Positions 17,761-26,257 are shown, counted from the stretch's first letter. The stretch is 64,000 nucleotides of DNA from Aliiroseovarius sp. PrR006 (GCF_010500215.1 NZ_JAAGOY010000004.1:1054001-1118000), one strand, 5' to 3'. The notes: generated from the sequence alone by a model not told the origin. Program-made: numbers and translations.

Positions 17761-17791
17761 AGGAAAGCGCCAGAAATTCTGACGCTTTCCT
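17761..17791 (-). terminator. Hairpin after nhaA
   Basis: A nine-base outer stem (AGGAAAGCG with CGCTTTCCT) plus an inner CAG/CTG stem lie 45 bases beyond the nhaA stop. On the minus strand it is followed by a C/T-rich but not continuous T run, so it is a weak candidate. Confidence 0.45.
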
Positions 17792-17835
17792 ATGGTTTCC
17801 GTCGACCCGCTCGGGGTCGAATGTCTAGTCTCGGG

Positions 17836-19134
17836 TCAGCCGTGCTGCTTTTCCACACGCGTGACCTTGCCCGCGATGAAGGACAGGAACACAGCCCCGA
17901 AGCTGAACAGCGCACCCATTTTCGCCGCGTCCTGCACAGGTCCTGGCGCAAACGCAACGGATGCCACGAACAGCGATACGGTAAAGCCGATGGCCGCTAC
18001 GAAGCCGATCACGATCAGATCAACCAACCGCATCCCGGCCGGAAGACCAAGCCGCATCGGCCCGACCGCAATCCATCCCATGATGAAGACCCCAACGGGC
18101 TTGCCGATAATCAGACCCGCAAGCACCAGCCAGGTTGCTTCTCCAATCGCACCAAACTCGACGCCCGCGTTCAGAAGTCCAAAGAAGAACAGCACGATGT
18201 CGACCGGAATGGCCAGCGAATGCTCCATTTGGTTCAGCGTGTCCGTTAGGTACTTCTCGGCCTCCGAGAAGATACCGAACGCGCGATCAGCATGCGGGAT
18301 GGCTGGGATCACCGGCAGCAGGCCCAGCGCCGGGTGAATACCGGCTTGCGCAAAGCCATACCAGCTGAGACAGCCCGCGATGGCGTAGGGAATCCAGCCC
18401 AGTTTCTTGCGCACAAAGGTCGAATAGCGGCGCAACTGATCGCCACGGTCTTTGCGTCGCGGCAGCCAATTGAATAGCACAAACACGATGACCGACGCGG
18501 CAACAGACAGCAGCAACCATTCCGGGGCCAGCTCGCCCGACGGATAGAAAATTGCCAGAATGATCAGGCCCGCTGCATCATCCGCGATAGCCAAAAGCAG
18601 CAAGAAGCGCACAGCAGGGTGACCCGCACCGAAGACAAGACGGCCAACCAGATAGCTGAACGCAATATCGGTCGCGGTCGGGATCGCCCAACCACGCGCC
18701 ACAGCGTCGAAGGTGCTGGAGCCAAGGAAGTAGGCAATGCCCAGATAGACCGCGATCGGGCCCAGCATACCACCAGCCGTGGCAACCAGAGGCGTCGCGG
18801 CTTTCTTACCGCGCAGGCTGCCATTCTTCAGAATGACAGCTTCCCAGACTTCCTTACCCGCGATGGCGAAGAACAACGCCATCAGCATGTCATTGATAAG
18901 ATAGTGGAATGTCAGAACCTTCTCGACATCACCGTATTCAAAGTGATGCGAAGCTTCGCCATAGGCCTTTTCCCAGTACCCAATATCAATGCCGATCCAG
19001 CCGTTGAACCACAGCGGATACTCGACAACATGATGATAAGAGTGGGGGTCAATATTTGCCCAAACCAACGCAATCAATGCGCCACTGATTAGAAGAATGG
19101 AATAGGTGGTAATGAAATTCCACACACGATACAT
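17836..19134 (-). CDS. nhaA: Na+/H+ antiporter NhaA
   Basis: Exchanges protons for Na+ or Li+ across the inner membrane for pH and salt homeostasis. The product is 432 residues with about 12 hydrophobic segments. The essential Asp pair is D185-D186 in the LAIADDAAGL motif, and PTATDIAFS carries the conserved TDIAF of TM4. The periplasmic loop around residues 38-70 is extended and histidine-rich (SYHHVV, ASHHFEYGD), more than in the short E. coli protein. GGGGAAC precedes ATG 19134 at good distance. The leader upstream contains a strong hairpin, listed separately. Confidence 0.93.
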   Translation of the reverse strand: MYRVWNFITTYSILLISGALIALVWANIDPHSYHHVVEYPLWFNGWIGIDIGYWEKAYGEASHHFEYGDVEKVLTFHYLINDMLMALFFAIAGKEVWEAVILKNGSLRGKKAATPLVATAGGMLGPIAVYLGIAYFLGSSTFDAVARGWAIPTATDIAFSYLVGRLVFGAGHPAVRFLLLLAIADDAAGLIILAIFYPSGELAPEWLLLSVAASVIVFVLFNWLPRRKDRGDQLRRYSTFVRKKLGWIPYAIAGCLSWYGFAQAGIHPALGLLPVIPAIPHADRAFGIFSEAEKYLTDTLNQMEHSLAIPVDIVLFFFGLLNAGVEFGAIGEATWLVLAGLIIGKPVGVFIMGWIAVGPMRLGLPAGMRLVDLIVIGFVAAIGFTVSLFVASVAFAPGPVQDAAKMGALFSFGAVFLSFIAGKVTRVEKQHG

Positions 19135-19163
19135 GGCGTTCCCCGTTCGATCTTATTCTCGCA

Positions 19164-19211
19164 AACAGGTCGCACCCCAGCTATCACGCGGGGATGCGAC
19201 CGCATCCTGTT
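19164..19211 (-). promoter_or_regulatory. Structured leader upstream of nhaA (possible cation riboswitch or terminator)
   Basis: On the minus strand, 30 bases before nhaA, a long hairpin forms: GGTCGCA pairs with TGCGACC, CCCC with GGGG after a one-base bulge, with an 11-base loop. AACA and TGTT flanks can add an outer helix. The hairpin is not followed by a T run, so it is a poor terminator for the upstream arsP-like gene. Ion-responsive RNA motifs are known upstream of nhaA genes in proteobacteria, but I cannot confirm a match to their consensus. Confidence 0.4.
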
Positions 19212-19295
19212 ACATTTGGAAATAATTCATTTCCCGTCAAACAACAACAGGGGGGCAGCAAATCTCCGGTTGTTGATTGGCCCCGATGTTCACAT

Positions 19296-20336
19296 TCACG
19301 CGATAGCGCTCCAACCGATGCCGGCAAGAATAGCCCCGACAACAGCGATGCCTAGATAGGCGGCAAAGACCCGTGGTTTAACCAAAGCCCAGACGGCGAC
19401 GGCTGCGGGGATCGAGCTGATGCCACCTGCGATGACAAAGGCCATGGCTGCGCCATTTGACATGCCTTGCTCCAACAATGCATCGACCAGCGGGACGGCG
19501 GCATAGCCGTTCAGATACGCAGGTGCCCCCACGATGGCCCCCAGAAGGATCGGTCCCAATCCGGTCCCCCCCAGCACCTGAGCGATCAGTTCGGCCGGGA
19601 TGTAGCGCAGCATCAGCGCCTCGATCATATAGGCCAGTGCCAGCCATTTCCCGAGGAAGAACAGGTTCTCAAACGCGGCCTCGCGGAAAGTGGCGCGACG
19701 ATGTGCCTCGCCCCAAAACTTCCATTTCACAGCGCCCGAAAAGCTGCCTTCGTCCCCGCCACAGCTGGACGAGCAGCAGGACTTAACCTGTTCCTTCTTC
19801 AGAGGGTTGGCAAACAGCACGCTGGACGCGAAAGCCCGGACGGTAAATCCACCCAGCAATCCGATCGCCACAGCGAATCCCAACTTGGCGGTGGCAAAGC
19901 CGATCCCCAGCGTCCCCGCCGTGATCGAGAACATCGCCGGATCCATCAAGGGCGACGACAGCCAGAACGCCATCACCGCCGACAAGGGCGCGCCCATCGC
20001 CAAAAGCGCCGCGATAAAGGGAATAACCTGGCACGAGCAGAACGGAGACAGCCCCCCCACCAGCGCGGCAAGGACAATCATCCGAACTTCGCGTCCCTGA
20101 AATGCACCCGACAACAGGTTCTCGGCCCCGGTCGCCTTCATGTAGGCCACGGCGAGAATGGCGAACAGGATGAAAGGCAGCGTGCTTAGAAACGCGCTTG
20201 TCGCAAAGCGAATGGTCGGCTCGATCTGCGCCGGATCCAAGGCAGCCAGCACAATAGGGATCAGCACGATCACCGCGATGGTCTTGTCAATCTTCCAACG
20301 TTTCGATGGGGGTTGCACCCCGGATACATCAGCCAT
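19296..20336 (-). CDS. ArsP-like permease (organoarsenical/metalloid efflux family)
   Basis: Inner-membrane permease of 346 residues from the ArsP/YraQ (DUF318) family. The conserved cysteine motif LSPFCSCQVIPF places Cys100 and Cys102 in a transmembrane segment, as in ArsP exporters of trivalent organoarsenicals. Eight or so hydrophobic segments are visible, with AYLNGYAAVPL typical of the second half. A cytoplasmic loop carries an extra cysteine cluster, CCSSSCGG (Cys187, 188, 192). The start lies inside the end of an ArsR-type gene (8-base overlap), so regulator and permease form one unit. Arsenic as substrate is inference; other soft metalloids are possible. Confidence 0.75.
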   Translation of the reverse strand: MADVSGVQPPSKRWKIDKTIAVIVLIPIVLAALDPAQIEPTIRFATSAFLSTLPFILFAILAVAYMKATGAENLLSGAFQGREVRMIVLAALVGGLSPFCSCQVIPFIAALLAMGAPLSAVMAFWLSSPLMDPAMFSITAGTLGIGFATAKLGFAVAIGLLGGFTVRAFASSVLFANPLKKEQVKSCCSSSCGGDEGSFSGAVKWKFWGEAHRRATFREAAFENLFFLGKWLALAYMIEALMLRYIPAELIAQVLGGTGLGPILLGAIVGAPAYLNGYAAVPLVDALLEQGMSNGAAMAFVIAGGISSIPAAVAVWALVKPRVFAAYLGIAVVGAILAGIGWSAIA

Positions 20337-20670
20337 TTTCGGCGTCCTTTTCGACCGTACAATCCGCGCAGCATTCGGACAGAAGATAGTCCGACAACGC
20401 CTGCATCACGTCCATTTCAGCCGCCGCGCAGATGATCGAGCGGCCTTGTTTTTCCTGTGTCACCAAGCCTGCGGCGGCAAGGATCTTCATGTGGTGGGTC
20501 AGCGTCGACCCGGTGATCCCGCAGCGTTCGCCCAGTGCACCGATGGTCAGCCCTTCGGGGCCAGCCCGCACCAAGCTGCGCAATACGCTTAGACGATGTT
20601 CCGACCCAAGGGCCGCAAACTGCGAAGCAAAGACATCAACGTCTTTGGGAGTTAAAGAATCATGTTTCAT
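20329..20670 (-). CDS. ArsR-family transcriptional repressor
   Basis: Winged-helix repressor of 113 residues. The helix-turn-helix reads GALGERCGITGSTLTHHMKIL and the wing TQEKQGRSIICAA. Cysteines are at 50, 81, 100, 101 and 104; the C-terminal SECCADC cluster could form a trivalent metalloid site different from the classical ELCVCD site of ArsR, which is absent. It precedes and overlaps the ArsP-like permease. A perfect 16-base palindrome overlaps its own start codon, consistent with autorepression. Confidence 0.85.
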   Translation of the reverse strand: MKHDSLTPKDVDVFASQFAALGSEHRLSVLRSLVRAGPEGLTIGALGERCGITGSTLTHHMKILAAAGLVTQEKQGRSIICAAAEMDVMQALSDYLLSECCADCTVEKDAENG

Positions 20671-20684
20671 ATTTCTAGAAATAT
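20669..20684. promoter_or_regulatory. Perfect 16-base palindrome at the arsR start (candidate operator)
   Basis: ATATTTCTAGAAATAT is a perfect inverted repeat that overlaps the first two bases of the arsR start codon. ArsR-family operators are short AT-rich palindromes at or near the promoter. A partial copy with TTTCGATA and TATTGAAA follows at 20711-20738, between arsR and the divergent UDG-like gene. Confidence 0.6.
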
Positions 20685-20766
20685 CGAAATATATGCAGGG
20701 CGCAAGTTTTATTTCGATAAAACTAGTAATATTGAAACCTCCACAAGCACCTCTTACGGTGTGCCC

Positions 20767-21354
20767 ATGGCCGACTTAAAAACCCAAATCGCATCATGCA
20801 CATTGTGCGCCACACGTTTCGCCCAGACCGAGACCACCCACACCCCGCGCCCCGTTGTGTGGTTTCAGCCCGGTGCACGGATCAGGATCATCGGGCAAGC
20901 ACCGGGGATGCGGGTACATAAATCGGGTGTGCCCTTTGACGATCCCTCGGGGGATCGCTTGCGGCAATGGATGGGCGTGGATCGGGACGTCTTCTATGAC
21001 CGCACGCGGATCGCCATCACGCCAATGGCCTTTTGCTTCCCCGGCTACGATGCCAAGGGATCCGACCTCCCGCCCCCGCCGCTCTGCGCCAGGACATGGG
21101 CCGGCCACGTGGATCAGACCTTGGGCGACATCCACCTCACATTACTTGTCGGAGGCTACGCGCAGGTCCGTCACCTTGGACGCGGCAAGGGTGTCACGGC
21201 CACCGTGACCGACTGGCGCGCCCATGCGCCGCGGCTCTTCCCCTTGCCTCATCCGTCGTGGCGCAATACGGGTTGGCTGAAGAAAAATCCGTGGTTCGAG
21301 GCCGATCTTCTGCCCGAGCTGCAAAAGCAGGTCGCCATCGCGCTGACCCCATAG
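20767..21354 (+). CDS. Uracil-DNA glycosylase superfamily protein
   Basis: Protein of 195 residues of the UDG superfamily. The glycosylase motif A appears as IIGQAPGMRVHKSGVPFDDPSGDRL in pieces (IIGQAPG, then PFDDPSGDRLR), and the distal motif as PLPHPSWRN. Two cysteines in SCTLCATRF near the N-terminus could ligate metal, but the full iron-sulfur set of family 4 is not evident. The likely role is base-excision repair of uracil or related damage; substrate range is unknown. The frame is open to 20662, but ATG 20767 (MADLKTQ) gives the family-like start. Transcribed away from arsR. Confidence 0.78.
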   Translation: MADLKTQIASCTLCATRFAQTETTHTPRPVVWFQPGARIRIIGQAPGMRVHKSGVPFDDPSGDRLRQWMGVDRDVFYDRTRIAITPMAFCFPGYDAKGSDLPPPPLCARTWAGHVDQTLGDIHLTLLVGGYAQVRHLGRGKGVTATVTDWRAHAPRLFPLPHPSWRNTGWLKKNPWFEADLLPELQKQVAIALTP

Positions 21355-21366
21355 CCGGAGATTGCC

Positions 21367-22155
21367 ATGAGCGAGCTGACGCAACTGGACCACGCCCACA
21401 CTGCCATGCAGGCAGACCTGAATGACGACGCTGCACGGTTGCGGTTCTATGAACGACTGGCAGATCGCGAGCTGTTCCTGCTCCTGTCCGCCGAACCGCA
21501 GGGCGAGGATATCGAGCCTGAACTGTTTGAACTCGAGACTGAGAAATACGTGCTGGTCTTTGACCGCGAAGATCGTCTGGCCGAATTCGTCGGCGCCCCT
21601 GCCCCCTACGCTGCCCTTCCGGGACGCATCATTGCAGGAATGCTGTCAGGTCAGGGCATCGGCCTTGGCGTCAATCTGGGCGTCGCGCCCTCGTCCATCC
21701 TGATCCCGGCCGAGGCAATGGACTGGCTGGCCCAGACCCTATCTAGTGCCCCCGACGAGGTCGAAGCACAAATCACCGACATCCTGCCCCCGTCTGCCCC
21801 CGAAGTGTTGCTGAATGCTTTGGCGGAAAAACTTGGGTCGGCGGGCGGCTTGGCACAATACGCCTGTCTGGCAGGCGTAGGCCACGCGGATGGGCGCCGC
21901 GGGCACCTTCTGGCCTTCGTCAATCCCGCCGAAGGCGCCGAGCGCGCGCTTGCGGGGGCCGCGAACGAGGCGCTGACCTTCTCGGGCATTGATGTCGGAG
22001 AGCTGGACGTCGGCTTCTTCGCCGAGACGGACGAGATCGCACAGAAACTGGCCGCCATTGGCCTGCGCTTTGACCTACCCGCCCCGAAAGCACCTGAAAC
22101 TCTTGCGCCGATCGCGCCCGGTTCGAACCCCGAAAAGCCACCGATCCTGAAGTGA
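21367..22155 (+). CDS. SseB family protein
   Basis: Protein of 262 residues. The N-terminal half has the SseB-like pattern: FYERLADRELFLLL, then an E-L-FELETEKYVLVFD strand, then LAEFVG and YAALPGR. A second domain with LAGVGHADGRRGHLLAF follows, and the C-terminus is Pro-rich. The molecular function of this family in non-secretion contexts is not established. It starts 13 bases after the UDG-like gene, so the two are probably one transcript, ended by the hairpin at 22185. Confidence 0.8.
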   Translation: MSELTQLDHAHTAMQADLNDDAARLRFYERLADRELFLLLSAEPQGEDIEPELFELETEKYVLVFDREDRLAEFVGAPAPYAALPGRIIAGMLSGQGIGLGVNLGVAPSSILIPAEAMDWLAQTLSSAPDEVEAQITDILPPSAPEVLLNALAEKLGSAGGLAQYACLAGVGHADGRRGHLLAFVNPAEGAERALAGAANEALTFSGIDVGELDVGFFAETDEIAQKLAAIGLRFDLPAPKAPETLAPIAPGSNPEKPPILK

Positions 22156-22184
22156 TCGGCTGGTGAACCGGACGACGCAATAAG

Positions 22185-22213
22185 AAAAGGGTGCAGGAAA
22201 CCCGCACCCTTTT
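22185..22213 (+). terminator. Rho-independent terminator after sseB-like gene
   Basis: A perfect ten-base stem (AAAAGGGTGC with GCACCCTTTT) encloses a nine-base loop, and the 3' arm ends in four T. It is placed 30 bases after the stop. Confidence 0.85.
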
Positions 22214-22375
22214 CCCTCACCAGGAACGCCCCCGGCAAAGCCGTATTCCTAGGTTAGTATGCCGACCAGTATTTAGGAAAAGTGGCAATCTCATGTCACG
22301 ATTCTATGACATTGTTACTGACACGAAGAAAAATTAGGCATGGCGTGAACAATACACCCCTCAACCATAGATTGA

Positions 22376-22618
22376 TTACTTCTTAGCTTCCAATGCGTCC
22401 AGACGGACCTTCAGCGCCTCGTTTTCCTCGCGCGCTTTCTGAGCCATCGCACGCACGGCGTCGAATTCTTCGCGGGTCACGAAATCACGATCAGCCAGCC
22501 AGCGATCCATCCAGCTTTTCATCGCGGTCTCGGCTTCGTCCTTCGCACCCTGCGCCACGCCCATGGCGTTGGTCATCAGCTGGGAAATATCGTCAAAAAC
22601 CTTGTTGCGCGTCTGCAT
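22376..22618 (-). CDS. ubiK: UbiK-like ubiquinone biosynthesis accessory factor (BMFP family)
   Basis: Small coiled-coil protein of 80 residues. It matches the UbiK/YqiC pattern: an amphipathic N-terminal helix (FDDISQLMTNAMGVAQGAKDE in part), FVTREEFDAVRAMAQKAREEN, and a Lys-rich end LDALEAKK. In related bacteria UbiK assists assembly of the Ubi complex. It is monocistronic, divergent from lgt, with about 95 bases between them. Confidence 0.85.
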   Translation of the reverse strand: MQTRNKVFDDISQLMTNAMGVAQGAKDEAETAMKSWMDRWLADRDFVTREEFDAVRAMAQKAREENEALKVRLDALEAKK

Positions 22619-22712
22619 CTGCTTCTCCTCGCTTGAGCTGCCCCCTATATGGGGCTTTGTGCAGACAGAGACAAGGTTGACTTGCCCTGAAGAAGAGGTT
22701 CAACAACGACGC

Positions 22713-23609
22713 ATGTTTATGGCCATTCCCTTCCCCAATATCGGGCCCGAGATCTTTTCGATCGATCTGGGCAGCTTCACCTTTGCCCTGCGTTGGTACG
22801 CGATGGGCTATCTTGTGGGCATCGCGATCGGCTGGTGGATCATCGCCCGCGCACTGGCCCGTCCGGCGCTGTGGCGAGGCGAACCGCCGATGACGAAGGC
22901 GCAGCTGGAAGATCTGGCGACGTGGATCATCGTCGGCATCATCGCCGGGGGCCGTCTGGGCTTCGTCGCCTTCTATCAACCGGAATACTATCTTGCGAAC
23001 CCCCTGGACATCCCCAAGATCTGGCAGGGCGGCATGTCATTCCATGGGGGTTTTCTGGGCGTCATCGTTGCTGTCTGGCTGTTTAGTCGCCGCAAGGGGC
23101 TGCCAACTGCATCCATCGCGGATCTTCTAGCCATTGCCGCCCCCATCGGCATCGGCCTTGTGCGTGTCGCAAACTTCATCAATGCCGAGTTGTGGGGCCG
23201 CCCGACCACCGCCCCGTGGGGTGTCATTTTCCCCGGAGAATACGCGCAGCACTGCCCCGGCTGGGACGCAGCCCTTGGTGCCTGTGCCCGCCACCCCAGC
23301 CAGCTTTATGAAGCGGTGCTGGAAGGTGCCGTCTTGGCGATTGCACTGCTATATCTGGCCTATCGACGCGACTGGCTAAAAACACCGGGCCGCCTGACTG
23401 GCCTGTTCTTTTTGGGCTACGGCCTATCGCGCTTTGTGGTCGAGTTCTTCCGTCAAGCTGACGCGCAATTCGTCACGCCGGATAACCCATGGGGCCATGT
23501 GATCCGCTTGGGCGATCTGGGCATCACCATGGGCCAGACCCTGACGCTCCCCATGATCGTCATTGGCAGTGCGACGCTTCTCTGGGCCAAACGGCGGGCA
23601 TCGGAATGA
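22713..23609 (+). CDS. lgt: Prolipoprotein diacylglyceryl transferase
   Basis: Inner-membrane enzyme that adds diacylglycerol to the lipobox cysteine, the first step of lipoprotein maturation. The product is 298 residues with seven hydrophobic segments. Conserved blocks are ALRWYAMGY, MSFHGGFLG, GRLGFV and the signature RVANFINAELWGRPT, followed by RHPSQLYEA. ATG 22713 is chosen (GAAGAAGAGG upstream), with ATG 22719 an alternative. The stop overlaps the next start by ATGA. The lipobox proteins in this window (at 37759, 49177 and 53439) would be substrates. Confidence 0.95.
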   Translation: MFMAIPFPNIGPEIFSIDLGSFTFALRWYAMGYLVGIAIGWWIIARALARPALWRGEPPMTKAQLEDLATWIIVGIIAGGRLGFVAFYQPEYYLANPLDIPKIWQGGMSFHGGFLGVIVAVWLFSRRKGLPTASIADLLAIAAPIGIGLVRVANFINAELWGRPTTAPWGVIFPGEYAQHCPGWDAALGACARHPSQLYEAVLEGAVLAIALLYLAYRRDWLKTPGRLTGLFFLGYGLSRFVVEFFRQADAQFVTPDNPWGHVIRLGDLGITMGQTLTLPMIVIGSATLLWAKRRASE

Positions 23610-24700
23610 GTGCTTTAGAAAAGCAACTAATAAATCGCATTTCTAAAGCCGGACCAATCTCGGTTGCGGACTATATGACCGAATGCCTGCTGCATCCCGA
23701 GCACGGATATTACGCCACCCGCGATCCGTTCGGCACAGAGGGTGACTTCACCACCGCACCCGAGATCAGCCAGATGTTCGGCGAGATGCTGGGGCTTGCG
23801 ATTGCGCAGGCATGGCTGGATCAAGGCGCGCCGTCGCCCTTCACGCTGGCTGAGCTTGGGCCGGGGCGCGGCACTCTGATGGCCGACATCCTGCGCGCGA
23901 CCAAGGGCGTGCCGGGGTTTCATGCCGCCGCACAGGTCCATCTGGTCGAGGCTTCGCCCGTGTTGCGCGCCCGTCAGATCGAGCGCCTTGTACCCACCCA
24001 CGTCACCCATCACGACAGCATCGGCACCCTACCCGACGCGCCGTTGTTCCTTGTGGCAAACGAATTCTTCGACGCTCTGCCCATCCGTCAATACCAGCGC
24101 GACGGTGACGGCTGGCGCGAATGTCAGGTGGGGCTTGAGGGCGACAAACTCGCCATGGGCCTGACCGCCCCCCTGCCTGTCCCGGCTCTGGACCATCGGC
24201 TGGACGACACGCAAGACGGCGACGTGGTCGAGATCTGCGCGCCCGCCCAAGGTGTCATGGCCAAACTGGCAGATTTCATCGACGCGCATGGCGGAACCGC
24301 GTTTATCATCGACTATGGCGACTGGCGCTCTGTCGGCGATACGTTTCAGGCGCTGAAGGACCACGCACCGGTGCCGGTGCTGGACACACCCGGCGAGGCC
24401 GACCTGACTGCCCATGTGGATTTCGAGGCCTTGGCCCGCGCTGCCACCCCCCTAAGCGCGCACCAAATGACCCCGCAAGGCGTGTTTCTCGAACGTCTCG
24501 GCATCACTGCCCGCGCCCAAGCACTAGCTGGAAAGCTCAGCGGCGAGGCACTGGACAGCCACATCGCAGCACACCGACGCTTGACGCACCCGGACGAAAT
24601 GGGGACGCTCTTTAAAGTGCTGGGACTGACTCGCGCCGACGCGCCCGATCTGCCCGGCCTGCAGCGCAACCAATCACAGGCCCGCCCCGATGGCACTTGA
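23606..24700 (+). CDS. MidA/NDUFAF7-like SAM-dependent methyltransferase
   Basis: Protein of 364 residues of the DUF185 family. Motifs are YMTECLLHPEHGYY, GDFTTAPEISQMFGEMLG, ELGPGRGTLMADIL (SAM-binding), VANEFFDALPIRQY and FIIDYGD. The mitochondrial relative NDUFAF7 dimethylates an arginine of complex I; the bacterial role is probably similar protein methylation, but this is inference. ATG 23606 overlaps the lgt stop, and the end overlaps pgeF by 11 bases, giving an lgt-midA-pgeF operon. Confidence 0.88.
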   Translation: MSALEKQLINRISKAGPISVADYMTECLLHPEHGYYATRDPFGTEGDFTTAPEISQMFGEMLGLAIAQAWLDQGAPSPFTLAELGPGRGTLMADILRATKGVPGFHAAAQVHLVEASPVLRARQIERLVPTHVTHHDSIGTLPDAPLFLVANEFFDALPIRQYQRDGDGWRECQVGLEGDKLAMGLTAPLPVPALDHRLDDTQDGDVVEICAPAQGVMAKLADFIDAHGGTAFIIDYGDWRSVGDTFQALKDHAPVPVLDTPGEADLTAHVDFEALARAATPLSAHQMTPQGVFLERLGITARAQALAGKLSGEALDSHIAAHRRLTHPDEMGTLFKVLGLTRADAPDLPGLQRNQSQARPDGT

Positions 24701-25448
24701 GATCCTGACCTCTGACGCCCTTAGCCAGACACGGCACGGGTTCTTCACCCGCAAGGGTGGCGCGTCTTCGGGCGTGTATGCCGGGTTGAACTGCGGCAGC
24801 GGCAGCAAGGATCAGGCCGAACTGGTCCAAATTAACAAAGACCGCGTGGCGCATGCGCTGGGCGTGGCCCCAAGCCATCTGTGCGGCGTCTATCAAGTAC
24901 ATTCCCCTGATGTGGTCGTTGCCGACGGCCCGATTACCGGTGACAAGCCACATGCAGATGCCGTCGTGAGCGCCACACCGGGACTTGCCTTGTCTATCTT
25001 AACGGCGGATTGCCAGCCAGTCCTGTTCTCGGACCCCGGTGCCAAAGTGATTGGCGCGGCGCACGCGGGCTGGAAAGGCGCAATTGGCGGCGTATTGGAA
25101 GCCACGCTCGACGCAATGGAAGCACTTGGTGCAACTCGGGCCAATATAACCGCCGTGATTGGCCCGACAATCAGTCCGAACGCCTACGAGGTCGGACCTG
25201 AGTTCCGCGAGGAGTTCTTGGGGCTCAACGACGACTACGCCCGCTTCTTCACCGATGGGAAGGGCGACCGCGCCATGTTCGACCTGCCTGCCTTCGGCTT
25301 ACATCGCTTGAATGCCGCCGGGGTTAAGCACGCAGAATGGACTGGTCACTGCACCTATTCCGACCCCGAGCGGTTCTATTCCTATCGCCGCACCTGCCAT
25401 AAGAACGAGCCGGACTATGGCAGGCTCATCTCGGCGATCCGGCTGTAA
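24690..25448 (+). CDS. pgeF: Peptidoglycan editing factor PgeF (multicopper-oxidase-fold, YfiH family)
   Basis: Protein of 252 residues of the YfiH/laccase-domain family, associated with removal of mis-incorporated residues from peptidoglycan precursors and with purine nucleoside reactions. The metal-site residues are present: ADCQPVLF (Cys), GAAHAGWKG (His) and TGHCTYS (His, Cys). RHGFFTRKGG at the start and YSYRRTCHKNEPDYGR at the end are also typical. Overlaps the preceding gene by 11 bases and closes the operon. Confidence 0.9.
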   Translation: MALEILTSDALSQTRHGFFTRKGGASSGVYAGLNCGSGSKDQAELVQINKDRVAHALGVAPSHLCGVYQVHSPDVVVADGPITGDKPHADAVVSATPGLALSILTADCQPVLFSDPGAKVIGAAHAGWKGAIGGVLEATLDAMEALGATRANITAVIGPTISPNAYEVGPEFREEFLGLNDDYARFFTDGKGDRAMFDLPAFGLHRLNAAGVKHAEWTGHCTYSDPERFYSYRRTCHKNEPDYGRLISAIRL

Positions 25449-25461
25449 CCCGACAAACAAA

Positions 25462-25488
25462 AATGCCGCCAACGATGTGGGCGGCATT
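25462..25488 (-). terminator. Terminator between pgeF and lrp-type gene
   Basis: A nine-base stem (AATGCCGCC with GGCGGCATT) with a nine-base loop. On the minus strand it is followed by TTTTTGTTTG, which fits a terminator for the Lrp-type gene. It may also stop the converging pgeF transcript. Confidence 0.75.
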
Positions 25489-25513
25489 CCAGCAATCGAC
25501 AGAAATGTAATTC

Positions 25514-26014
25514 TTACGGCGTGTCTTCCATCCGTGCTTCCAGCACGTCAAACGGCACACCCGGTTCATCCTTAGCCCCGCGAATGACCAGCGAGGTCTT
25601 CACCGACGCCACATTTTCCGCTGACGTCAGCTGTTCGGTCAGGAAGCTTTGGAACGTCGACAGGTCGGGGGCGACACATTTCAGGATGAAATCCACCTCG
25701 CCGTTCAGCATGTGACATTCGCGGACCAGCGGCCAATCGCGGCACTGTTCCTCGAACGCGGACAGATCGACCTCGGCCTGACTGACCAGTCCAACCATCG
25801 CGAAGACCTGCACTTCGAAGCCCAGCGCGCGGGCGTCCACATCCGCGTGATAGCCCCGGATCAACCCATGCTCTTCCAGCGTGCGCACCCGCCGCAGACA
25901 GGGCGGTGCGGAAATCCCGACGCGCTTGGCGAGTTCCACGTTGGTCATGCGACCGTCGGCCTGAAGTTCGGCCAGAATCATACGGTCGATGGGGTCAAGT
26001 TTGCTTGCGGACAT
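25514..26014 (-). CDS. Lrp/AsnC family transcriptional regulator
   Basis: Protein of 166 residues. The N-terminal helix-turn-helix reads ELAKRVGISAPPCLRRVRTLEE, and the C-terminal RAM domain has VECHMLNGE-like text (RECHMLNGEVDFILK) at the amino-acid binding site. Family members sense amino acids and often autoregulate. It is divergent from trxB, and the space between them contains an inverted repeat with TTGC cores. The inducing amino acid is not predictable from sequence. Confidence 0.9.
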   Translation of the reverse strand: MSASKLDPIDRMILAELQADGRMTNVELAKRVGISAPPCLRRVRTLEEHGLIRGYHADVDARALGFEVQVFAMVGLVSQAEVDLSAFEEQCRDWPLVRECHMLNGEVDFILKCVAPDLSTFQSFLTEQLTSAENVASVKTSLVIRGAKDEPGVPFDVLEARMEDTP

Positions 26015-26094
26015 TGAGTTGCCTTCTGATGAGCATCCGGTAGCACGCCAAGCGGCGGCTTATGATCGGAAATTGCGCAGAGATTACATCTACA

Positions 26095-26111
26095 TGTTGC
26101 ATTGCGCAACA
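26095..26111. promoter_or_regulatory. Inverted repeat between lrp-type gene and trxB (candidate Lrp site)
   Basis: TGTTGC-ATTGC-GCAACA is a perfect six-base inverted repeat with a five-base centre, and further TTGCGCA or GCGCAA words lie at 26072-26079 and 26124-26130. Spaced TTGC repeats are typical targets of Lrp/AsnC proteins. The position fits autoregulation, control of trxB, or both. Confidence 0.45.
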
Positions 26112-26257
26112 ATCTTTCGCACCCGCGCAACATCATTTCTTGATGAAACCGCCGTCGACACCATCACGGGGTCGTGACGGGCTCGGGCTCGGGCCTTTCA
26201 ATACAGGTCCGGCTCGCTTATATGCGTCACGAACCAAGAAAGCTCAAGGAAGTTCCA

